DNA of 6,023 nucleotides, taken from assembly GCA_017444545.1 (NCBI GenBank), contig JAFSWJ010000130.1, forward strand, positions 1 through 6,023, given 5' to 3'. Below the pieces are notes generated by a model, which worked only from the letters and a program-made list of their open reading frames with translations, was not told the DNA's origin and made no database searches. The position numbers and the translations under genes are program-made. The stretch comes from Lachnospiraceae bacterium (GTDB lineage Bacteria; Bacillota; Clostridia; Lachnospirales; Lachnospiraceae). Positions 1-6,023 of the stretch are shown here, in pieces. Positions within the stretch are counted from its first letter, which is position 1. Every line of letters begins with the position of its first letter.

Positions 1-1
1 A

Positions 2-1288
2 AAGACAGCCTTTGGAGACAAGGTGGATTTTGACCTTAACGGAAAGGTAAAGGACGGAAAGTTCTGTACGGATCAGGGCATCATAGCAGGCTGTGCGGGA
101 GGCGGATTTGAAAATCTGTGTGCAGCCGCAGACATACTTGACGGAGCAGACATAGGAAACAGGGAGTTCACCATGAGTGTCTACCCTGCATCCATGCCCA
201 TATATGCGGAGCTTGTAAAGAACGGCTCGATGTCAAAATTCATAGACGCGGGAGTGGTGATCAAGACCTGCTTTTGCGGACCCTGCTTTGGAGCAGGAGA
301 TACCCCGGCAAACAACGCCTTTTCCATCAGGCATTCCACGAGAAACTTCCCCAACAGGGAAGGCTCAAAGGTGCAGAACGGCCAGGTTTCATCCGTGGCG
401 CTGATGGATGCAAGATCCATTGCCGCAACGGCCGCAAACAAGGGCATACTTACCGGAGCCGACAAACTCGATGTGAAGTTTGGAAAATATAAATATCATT
501 TTGACTCTGCGATCTACGACAGGAGAGTCTTTGATTCAAAGGGAAAGGCCGATCCGAAGGAAGAACTGATCATGGGACCGAACATCAAGGACTGGCCTGC
601 AATGCCGGCACTGACCGACAACCTCCTTTTGAAGGTGGTTTCGGAGATCCATGATCCGGTGACCACAACGGACGAACTCATCCCTTCGGGAGAGACTTCC
701 TCCTTCCGTTCAAATCCTCTGGGACTTGCGGAATTTGCGCTTTCAAGGAGAGATCCCGAATATGTGGGAAGGGCAAAGCATGTGCATCAGTTTGAAAAGG
801 CAAGGGAAGAGTCGGCCGGAAAAGCTCAGGAGATGATAAACGGTGAAGCGGGACTGAAGGAAGTCTGGGAATGTGTGAAAAAGAGATTTGAGGGAGCCGA
901 TCTTGCAAACACCGGCATAGGTTCAACGATCTTTGCCAGAAAACCCGGTGACGGATCTGCCAGAGAGCAGGCGGCATCGGTGCAAAAGGTACTTGGCGGC
1001 TGGGCAAATCTGGCGCATGAATATGCCACGAAGCGTTACCGCAGCAATCTCATCAACTGGGGAATGCTGCCTTTCATAATAAAAGAAGGAGACCTTCCTT
1101 TTTCAAATCTTGATTACATCTTCATACCTGACATCAAAAAGGCAGTGAAGGAAAAGACGGATGAGATAAAGGCCTACACCGTAAAGGACGGGCAGATGAA
1201 GGAATTTGTGCTGACCCTTGGAAGTCTGACCGACAAGGAAAGAAGCATCATCACCGACGGTTGTCTCATAAACCACAACAGAGCATAA
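2..1288 (+). CDS. Aconitase-superfamily hydratase, YbhJ-like (5' end outside window)
   Basis: This is the C-terminal 428 residues of a [4Fe-4S] hydratase related to aconitase and probably cytosolic. The frame is open to the window edge, so the GTG at 23 is not the true start; YbhJ-type proteins are about 750 residues, so roughly 320 residues are missing. Numbering from position 2, Cys31 (GCAGGGFENL) matches the first cluster cysteine of aconitase, and Cys92 and Cys95 (CGPCFG) match the other two. RNFPNREGSK (115-123) carries the substrate arginines, and GSAREQAA (about 318-325) matches the GSSREHAA loop of the swivel domain, followed by RYRSNLINWGMLPF. The segment DELIPSGETSSFRSNPLGLA separates the two domains and is typical of the YbhJ-like branch rather than true citrate aconitase. 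All visible catalytic-type residues are present, so an active dehydratase/hydratase is likely. The substrate is unknown. It ends 201 bases before carA, with a hairpin between, so it is probably not in the car operon. Confidence 0.85.
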   Translation, partial: KTAFGDKVDFDLNGKVKDGKFCTDQGIIAGCAGGGFENLCAAADILDGADIGNREFTMSVYPASMPIYAELVKNGSMSKFIDAGVVIKTCFCGPCFGAGDTPANNAFSIRHSTRNFPNREGSKVQNGQVSSVALMDARSIAATAANKGILTGADKLDVKFGKYKYHFDSAIYDRRVFDSKGKADPKEELIMGPNIKDWPAMPALTDNLLLKVVSEIHDPVTTTDELIPSGETSSFRSNPLGLAEFALSRRDPEYVGRAKHVHQFEKAREESAGKAQEMINGEAGLKEVWECVKKRFEGADLANTGIGSTIFARKPGDGSAREQAASVQKVLGGWANLAHEYATKRYRSNLINWGMLPFIIKEGDLPFSNLDYIFIPDIKKAVKEKTDEIKAYTVKDGQMKEFVLTLGSLTDKERSIITDGCLINHNRA

Positions 1289-1299
1289 AGGGTTGACCA

Positions 1300-1341
1300 A
1301 AGCCGGTCGTTGCATTCGAAACCGAATGTGACTGCCGGCTT
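1300..1341 (+). terminator. Hairpin after the hydratase gene, probable terminator
   Basis: The arm 1300-1318 pairs with 1323-1341 around an AAAC loop. There are 18 pairs in 19 positions: AAGCCGG/CCGGCTT at the base, CATTCG/CGAATG at the tip, three G-T wobbles between, and one mismatch (C1308 with T1333). It begins 11 bases after the stop codon, the usual place for an intrinsic terminator. The following tract (CTTGTTATC) is only moderately T-rich, so termination may be partial. A role in the carA leader is the alternative reading. Confidence 0.6.
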
Positions 1342-1367
1342 GTTATCGTAAATTGCAAGTAATAGCA

Positions 1368-1446
1368 AATGTCATTAAGTTAAGCTGTTCGTACACTAAA
1401 TGCGCGAGCAGGAACCAATACCCGGAATGCTTAACTTAATGACATT
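1368..1446 (+). repeat. Perfect 18-bp inverted repeat, long stem-loop upstream of carA
   Basis: AATGTCATTAAGTTAAGC (1368-1385) is exactly complementary to GCTTAACTTAATGACATT (1429-1446), with 43 bases between. Inside, GTTC (1387-1390) can pair with GAAC (1412-1415), and TGC/GCA (1401-1403 with 1408-1410) closes a GCGA tetraloop of GNRA type. No T-run follows directly, so it is a poor intrinsic terminator. No flanking target duplication is visible. It could be a dispersed palindromic repeat, a structured RNA leader of carAB or a protein-binding site; the sequence alone does not decide. The pairing itself is certain and the function is not. Confidence 0.75.
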
Positions 1447-1479
1447 GGGACGCAGGCTTTTTGAATAATAATATTTTGC

Positions 1480-1484
1480 GGAGG
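1480..1484 (+). promoter_or_regulatory. Ribosome binding site of carA
   Basis: GGAGG lies 5 bases before the ATG at 1490, within an A/T-rich stretch (1458-1477) with little predicted structure. It supports 1490 as the carA start. No convincing promoter could be placed between the upstream terminator and this site. Confidence 0.85.
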
Positions 1485-1489
1485 ATGAT

Positions 1490-2566
1490 ATGAAAGCATT
1501 TTTGATCCTCGAAGACGGCACCGTTTTCACGGGAGTCTCCATCGGAGCCAGAAAAGAGATAATAAGCGAGATAGTCTTTAACACCTCGATGACGGGTTAT
1601 CTCGAGATCCTGACCGATCCGTCCTATGCGGGTCAGGCTGTATGCATGACCTATCCCATGATCGGAAACTACGGTATATGCTATGAGGACATGGAAGCGC
1701 AAAGGCCCTGGGTCGACGGATATATCGTAAAGGAGATCTCGGAAAAGGACAGCAACTTCAGATCCGAGGGAACCATATCGGATTTTCTGACAAAATATGA
1801 CATACCGGGGATTGCCGGGATAGATACCAGACAGCTGACAAAGATCCTGCGCGAAAAGGGGACAATGAACGGAATGATCACCACGGATGAGGATCATGTG
1901 ATCGACGATATCATACCGAAGCTGAAAGCCTATACCACGGGAAAGGTCGTGGAAAAGGTCACCTGCAGCGAAAGGAGGACCATCGGAAAGGGACGCAGGA
2001 TAGCCCTCCTTGATGTGGGAACAAAAAAAGACATAGCCCTGAACCTGGTGAAAAGAGGGTGCGAAGTCACCGTATTTCCGGCTCTCACAAAAGCAGAGGA
2101 GATCATTGAGGGCGGCTTTGAAGGCATCATGATCTCAAACGGACCGGGAGATCCCAAGGAGTGTGAAAGCATAATAAAAGAGATCAAAAAGCTCTATGAT
2201 ACGGACATACCGATCTTTGCCATCTGCCTGGGACACCAGCTCATGGCCCTGGCAACGGGCGGCGATACCCACAGGATGAAATACGGGCACAGGGGAGCCA
2301 ACCATCCGGTGAAGGATCTGGCAACGGGACGGGTTTACATCACCTCGCAGAATCACGGCTATGTGGTGGATGAAACAAAGATCCCGGAGGGTGTCGCAAA
2401 GGCATCATTCATCAATGTAAACGACGGGACCGTTGAAGGTCTTGATTATACGGATAAAAGGATATTTACGGTCCAGTTTCATCCGGAGGCCTGTCCGGGA
2501 CCTGTGGATACGGGGTTCCTCTTTGACAGGTTCCTCGATATGATCGATGGAAAGGAGGGTGCCTGA
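1490..2566 (+). CDS. carA: Carbamoyl-phosphate synthetase small (glutaminase) subunit
   Basis: CarA hydrolyses glutamine and channels the ammonia to CarB for carbamoyl-phosphate synthesis, the entry to pyrimidines and arginine, in the cytosol. At 358 residues it is full length for the family (about 360-380). The N-terminal CPSase small-chain domain (about 1-135) shows VFNTSMTGYLEILTDPSYAG and TYPMIGNYG; GIDTRQLTK is at 110-118. The class I glutamine amidotransferase domain (about 170-355) has SNGPGDP (216-222), the nucleophile elbow AICLGHQ with Cys246, the ITSQNHGY segment (284-291), and FHPEA supplying His331 and Glu333, completing the Cys-His-Glu triad. The usual D-x-G-x-K-x-N-I motif reads DVGTKKDI (175-182), a small departure outside the triad. 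GGAGG 5 bases upstream fixes the start. carB begins 2 bases after the stop, so the two subunits are co-translated. PyrAA, the name used for the pyrimidine-specific copy in bacilli, cannot be ruled out; no second copy is visible. Confidence 0.97.
   Translation: MKAFLILEDGTVFTGVSIGARKEIISEIVFNTSMTGYLEILTDPSYAGQAVCMTYPMIGNYGICYEDMEAQRPWVDGYIVKEISEKDSNFRSEGTISDFLTKYDIPGIAGIDTRQLTKILREKGTMNGMITTDEDHVIDDIIPKLKAYTTGKVVEKVTCSERRTIGKGRRIALLDVGTKKDIALNLVKRGCEVTVFPALTKAEEIIEGGFEGIMISNGPGDPKECESIIKEIKKLYDTDIPIFAICLGHQLMALATGGDTHRMKYGHRGANHPVKDLATGRVYITSQNHGYVVDETKIPEGVAKASFINVNDGTVEGLDYTDKRIFTVQFHPEACPGPVDTGFLFDRFLDMIDGKEGA
2551..2559 (+). promoter_or_regulatory. Ribosome binding site of carB inside carA
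   Basis: AAAGGAGGG lies in the last codons of carA. The GGAGG core (2554-2558) ends 10 bases before the carB ATG at 2569, slightly long but within the working range. It gives carB its own strong initiation signal in addition to any coupling with carA termination. Confidence 0.8.
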
Positions 2567-2568
2567 AG

Positions 2569-5500
2569 ATGCCAAGGAATAAGGATATCAAAAAGGTACT
2601 GGTGATCGGCTCGGGACCCATAGTCATAGGACAGGCAGCCGAATTTGACTACGCGGGCACGCAGGGATGCCGCGCGCTCAAGGAGGAGGGTGTCGAGGTC
2701 GTCCTCATCAACTCAAATCCCGCGACCATCATGACGGACGGCGACATAGCTGACAAGGTATACATAGAACCTTTGACGGTAAAGATCCTCGAGGAGCTCA
2801 TAATAAAAGAAAAGCCGGACAGCATACTGCCGACTCTTGGCGGACAGGCGGGACTGAATCTTGGAATGGAGCTTGAGGAGTCAGGCTTTCTGGCAAGCCA
2901 CAATGTGAAGCTCATCGGTACCACTTCACAGACCATCAAAAAAGCGGAGGACAGACTGGAATTTAAAAACACCATGGAAAAGGCAGGGCAGCCGGTGGCG
3001 CCTTCCCTCGTGGTTGAAAACATAGAGGACGGAGTGAAGTTTGCAAGGGAGATCGGTTATCCCGTGGTGCTGCGTCCCGCATATACACTGGGAGGCTCCG
3101 GCGGAGGAATAGCCCACAACGAGGAGGAGATCAGGGAAATCCTGTCAAACGGCCTGCGTCTGTCACGTGTGGGACAGGTGCTCGTTGAAAGGTCCATTGC
3201 AGGCTGGAAGGAGATAGAGTACGAGGTCATGAGGGACAGTGCGGGAAATGTCATCACTGTCTGCAACATGGAAAACCTGGATCCCGTGGGTGTGCATACG
3301 GGAGATTCCATAGTGGTCGCTCCCAGCCAGACTCTTTCGGACAAGGAATACCAGATGCTGCGTACAGCGGCATTGAAGATCATAGACGAGCTTCAGATCA
3401 CGGGAGGCTGCAATGTCCAGTTTGCGCTCCATCCTACATCTTTTGAATACTGTGTGATAGAGGTCAATCCGAGAGTTTCAAGATCCTCCGCACTGGCATC
3501 AAAGGCCACGGGATATCCCATCGCAAAGGTTGCGGCAAAGATCGCACTGGGATATACGCTGGATGAGATCAACAATGCCATCACGGGAAAGACATATGCA
3601 AGCTTTGAGCCGGCTCTGGACTATTGCGTGGTAAAGATCCCGAGACTTCCTTTTGACAAGTTCATAACCGCAAAGAGGACGCTTTCGACACAGATGAAGG
3701 CTACCGGAGAGGTGATGAGCATCTGCGATAATTTCGAGGGCGCGCTGATGAAGGCCATCAGATCCCTGGAGCAGAATGTGGACAGTCTCCTTTCGGTGGA
3801 TTTTTCAAAATATACCAGGGAGGAGCTTTTGCGGAAGCTGGAGGTGGTGGATGACAGGAGGATCTATGCCATAGCAGAGGCTGTCAGAAAGGGCATCGAT
3901 ACCAGAAAGATAAATGAGATCACAAAGATAGACAAGTGGTTCATCGACAAGATCGCATCCCTGGTGGATACGGAGATGAGGCTTAAAAATGAGGAGCTTA
4001 CTCCCGAGCTTTTGAAAAGGGCAAAGAGACAGGAGTTTCCCGATCATCTCATCGGAAAGCTTTCGGGAAAATACGGGAAAAAGATAAAGGAACTTCGAAA
4101 GGAATACGGGATCCTGCCTGCCTTCAAGATGGTGGACACCTGCGCCGCGGAGTTTGAAGCAGAAACACCCTATATGTATTCCGTATACGGAGGTGAGGAT
4201 GAAAGTCCTCTGATCCAGCCTACGGGAAAAGAGAAAAAGGTTCTGGTGCTCGGTTCCGGACCCATCAGGATAGGACAGGGTATCGAGTTTGATTACTGCA
4301 GTGTGCATGCAACCTGGGCTTTCAGCAAGGCAGGCTATGAGACCATTATAGTGAACAACAATCCCGAGACCGTTTCCACGGATTTTGACATAGCAGACAA
4401 GCTCTATTTTGAGCCTCTGACCCAGGAGGATGTGGAGGCGATAGTCGATGTGGAAAAGCCTGACGGAGCAGTGGTGCAGTTTGGAGGACAGACGGCCATC
4501 AAGCTGACCCAGGCTCTCATGGAGATGGGAGTGAAGATCCTCGGGATCTCTGCGGAAAACGTGGACAAGGCAGAGGACAGGGAGCTGTTTGACGAAGTAT
4601 TGAATGAAACCGGGATCAGACGTCCCGCAGGCCATACGGTCTTTACCGCACAGGATGCCATAAAGGCCGCAAACGACCTGGGTTATCCGGTGCTTGTCAG
4701 ACCCTCATATGTGCTTGGCGGACAGGGCATGAGGATAGCCTTTAATGACGAAGAGATAAACGAGTTTATCGGTATCATAAACAGGATCGCACAGGATCAT
4801 CCCATCCTCGTTGACAAATACATGATGGGCAAGGAGATAGAGGTGGATGCGGTATGCGACGGAAAGGACATACTGATCCCGGGCATAATGGAGCATATCG
4901 AAAGAGCAGGCATCCACTCGGGAGACAGCATCTCCATCTATCCCGCGCCGACGATCTCCGAAAAGGCAAAGGAGACCATCGCTGATTATACGGAAAGGCT
5001 TGCAAAGGCGCTGGATGTCAGGGGAATGATAAACATACAGTTCATCGCCATGGGAGATGATGTATACTGCATAGAGGTCAATCCCAGATCCTCAAGGACA
5101 GTGCCCTATATCAGCAAGGTCACGGGTATTCCCATAGTGGATCTGGCTGCAAATGTCATAATGGGAAAGACCATAAGGGAGCTTGGCTATGAGCCGGGAC
5201 TTCAAAAGGCGGCTGACTATTTTGCCATCAAGATGCCCGTATTCTCCTTTGAAAAGATACAGGATGCGGAGACAAGCCTTGGTCCTGAAATGAAATCCAC
5301 GGGAGAATGCCTGGGCATCTCAAGGGATATGAACGAAGCTTTGTACAAGGCATTCCTGGGAGCCGGCATCAGCCTGCCAAAGCACAGGCAGGTCATCATC
5401 ACCGTAAAGGATGCGGACAAGCCCGAGATCGTCAACATCGGAAGGCGGTTTGAGGCGCTGGGCTACAAGATCTATGCCACAAGGAGCACTGCAAACTTCC

Positions 5501-5778
5501 TTGTAAACAACGGGGTGAACGCTCTCAAGGTAAACAATATCCATCAGGAATCCCCGAACATCGAGGACCTGATCCTGGGTCACAGGATCGATCTTGTGGT
5601 GGATACACCTACCCAGGGCTTTAATAAAAACAGGGACGGTTTTATTATACGGCGTCTCTCCATAGAGACGGGCATCACCTGCCTGACCGCGCTTGATACC
5701 GTGAACGCGCTGCTGACTGCCATGGAGACCGAAAATGCCGAAAGAGAGCTGGAGCTCATCGATATCGCAAAGCTATGA
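2569..5778 (+). CDS. carB: Carbamoyl-phosphate synthetase large subunit
   Basis: CarB makes carbamoyl phosphate from bicarbonate, CarA-derived ammonia and two ATP. At 1069 residues it is full length (E. coli 1073). The carboxyphosphate ATP-grasp half (about 1-400) begins with VLVIGSGPIVIGQAAEFDYAG and has Arg129, Arg169, the glycine loop LGGSGGG, Glu215, Gln284, Glu298, Asn300 and Arg302. An oligomerisation region (about 400-550) follows. The carbamoyl-phosphate half (about 553-935) repeats the fold from VLVLGSGPIRIGQGIEFDY, with Arg671, Arg711, LGGQG, Glu756, Gln824, Glu836, Asn838 and Arg840. The two halves are visibly homologous, the known ancient duplication. The C-terminal MGS-like allosteric domain (about 936-1069) keeps the threonines of ATRSTA (971, 974), but Asn990 and Asp1012 stand where E. 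coli has Lys993 and Asn1015, so nucleotide control may differ. The ATG follows carA by 2 bases and the stop overlaps the queH start. No frameshift or missing catalytic residue is seen. Confidence 0.97.
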   Translation: MPRNKDIKKVLVIGSGPIVIGQAAEFDYAGTQGCRALKEEGVEVVLINSNPATIMTDGDIADKVYIEPLTVKILEELIIKEKPDSILPTLGGQAGLNLGMELEESGFLASHNVKLIGTTSQTIKKAEDRLEFKNTMEKAGQPVAPSLVVENIEDGVKFAREIGYPVVLRPAYTLGGSGGGIAHNEEEIREILSNGLRLSRVGQVLVERSIAGWKEIEYEVMRDSAGNVITVCNMENLDPVGVHTGDSIVVAPSQTLSDKEYQMLRTAALKIIDELQITGGCNVQFALHPTSFEYCVIEVNPRVSRSSALASKATGYPIAKVAAKIALGYTLDEINNAITGKTYASFEPALDYCVVKIPRLPFDKFITAKRTLSTQMKATGEVMSICDNFEGALMKAIRSLEQNVDSLLSVDFSKYTREELLRKLEVVDDRRIYAIAEAVRKGIDTRKINEITKIDKWFIDKIASLVDTEMRLKNEELTPELLKRAKRQEFPDHLIGKLSGKYGKKIKELRKEYGILPAFKMVDTCAAEFEAETPYMYSVYGGEDESPLIQPTGKEKKVLVLGSGPIRIGQGIEFDYCSVHATWAFSKAGYETIIVNNNPETVSTDFDIADKLYFEPLTQEDVEAIVDVEKPDGAVVQFGGQTAIKLTQALMEMGVKILGISAENVDKAEDRELFDEVLNETGIRRPAGHTVFTAQDAIKAANDLGYPVLVRPSYVLGGQGMRIAFNDEEINEFIGIINRIAQDHPILVDKYMMGKEIEVDAVCDGKDILIPGIMEHIERAGIHSGDSISIYPAPTISEKAKETIADYTERLAKALDVRGMINIQFIAMGDDVYCIEVNPRSSRTVPYISKVTGIPIVDLAANVIMGKTIRELGYEPGLQKAADYFAIKMPVFSFEKIQDAETSLGPEMKSTGECLGISRDMNEALYKAFLGAGISLPKHRQVIITVKDADKPEIVNIGRRFEALGYKIYATRSTANFLVNNGVNALKVNNIHQESPNIEDLILGHRIDLVVDTPTQGFNKNRDGFIIRRLSIETGITCLTALDTVNALLTAMETENAERELELIDIAKL

Positions 5779-6023
5779 ATAAAAGAGATTTCCAGAAAGA
5801 ACTTGACGGGATAATAAAGGAAATTGAGGAGTCCGGGATAAGACCGAAGCTGCTGCTTCATGTATGCTGCGCACCCTGCTCATCTTACTGCATGGAATAT
5901 CTGACAAAGTATTTTGACATGACCCTGCTTTTTTACAATCCGAACATGGACAGCAGTGAGGAGTATGAAAAGAGAAAGGCGGAGCTTTTGAGGCTTGTGA
6001 AGGAGGCAGGGTTTCCGGTAAAG
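5775..6023 (+). CDS. queH: Epoxyqueuosine reductase QueH, N-terminal part (3' end outside window)
   Basis: QueH (formerly DUF208) reduces epoxyqueuosine to queuosine in tRNA, the last step of that wobble-base modification, and replaces the unrelated cobalamin enzyme QueG in many bacteria. The first 83 residues are visible. After a charged helix, PKLLLHVCCAPCSSYCMEYL (24-43) contains the adjacent cysteines 31-32 plus Cys35 and Cys39, the family signature associated with iron-sulfur/metal binding. FYNPNMDSSEEYEKRK (53-68) is the next conserved block. The family is about 180-220 residues, so more than half is missing. The ATG overlaps the carB stop as ATGA (5775-5778), and no good Shine-Dalgarno lies in the right place: the nearest GGAG (5751-5754) is 20 bases upstream. 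Translation probably depends on ribosomes ending carB. No terminator separates it from carB. Confidence 0.9.
   Translation, partial: MNKRDFQKELDGIIKEIEESGIRPKLLLHVCCAPCSSYCMEYLTKYFDMTLLFYNPNMDSSEEYEKRKAELLRLVKEAGFPVK

Noticed and set aside
23..25. GTG as the start codon of the first gene.
   Set aside because: The frame is open upstream to position 2 and the encoded protein begins mid-domain relative to the aconitase family, so the gene is truncated by the window.
1369..1397. A possible promoter, ATGTCA - 17 bases - TACACT.
   Set aside because: Each box matches only 4 of 6 consensus bases, and the first lies in the inverted repeat arm. Other box pairs in the gap were no better, so no promoter is called.
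1447..1462. GGGACGCA, resembling a conserved piece of the c-di-GMP-I riboswitch.
   Set aside because: The rest of that riboswitch (the tetraloop receptor stem and flanking conserved strands) is absent, and the match is only 8 bases.
1289..1489. A T-box or PyrR-binding attenuator, expected candidates before a carAB operon.
   Set aside because: There is no T-box core (GGGUGGUACCGCG type), no PyrR-type conserved loop, and no strong terminator with a T-run directly before carA.
1436..1897. A 153-codon open frame on the - strand over the start of carA.
   Set aside because: It is antisense to the conserved CarA N-terminal domain and shows no family motif.
3805..4635. A 276-codon open frame on the - strand inside carB.
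   Set aside because: It lies wholly opposite the conserved carB oligomerisation and second ATP-grasp domains, has no recognisable motif, and is explained by the codon bias of the + strand gene.

Overview
The window looks like ordinary chromosomal DNA of a Clostridia-type Firmicute, probably Lachnospiraceae-like. This rests on the heavy use of AGA/AGG for arginine, ATA/ATC for isoleucine and GGA for glycine, on strong GGAGG ribosome binding sites, and on the gene content (carAB followed by a QueH-type enzyme). The genus is an inference and cannot be fixed from the sequence. All genes lie on the + strand and are tightly packed. I see no mobile element, phage gene, CRISPR array, rRNA or tRNA, and no evidence of a new multi-gene system.

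Layout. (1) Positions 2-1288 hold the C-terminal part of an aconitase-superfamily hydratase (YbhJ-like) whose start lies upstream of the window. (2) Positions 1289-1489 are the only real intergenic region. It holds a 19-position hairpin 11 bases after the hydratase stop, which is a likely terminator. Next comes a second structure with perfect 18-bp inverted arms enclosing 43 bases (1368-1446), then an A/T-rich leader and a strong ribosome binding site. (3) Positions 1490-2566 are carA and 2569-5778 are carB, the two subunits of glutamine-dependent carbamoyl-phosphate synthetase, both intact and 2 bases apart. (4) From 5775 to the window end is the N-terminal part of queH (epoxyqueuosine reductase), whose ATG overlaps the carB stop by 4 bases.

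How the genes work together. CarA hydrolyses glutamine and passes ammonia to CarB, which uses two ATP and bicarbonate to make carbamoyl phosphate for pyrimidine and arginine synthesis. QueH, which makes the wobble-base modification queuosine in tRNA, has no obvious metabolic link to CarAB, but the ATGA overlap implies co-transcription and translational coupling. The hydratase appears to be a separate upstream transcription unit. The most unexplained part of the window is the perfect inverted repeat in front of carA, which matches no leader class I recognise (T-box, PyrR-binding loop, common riboswitches).
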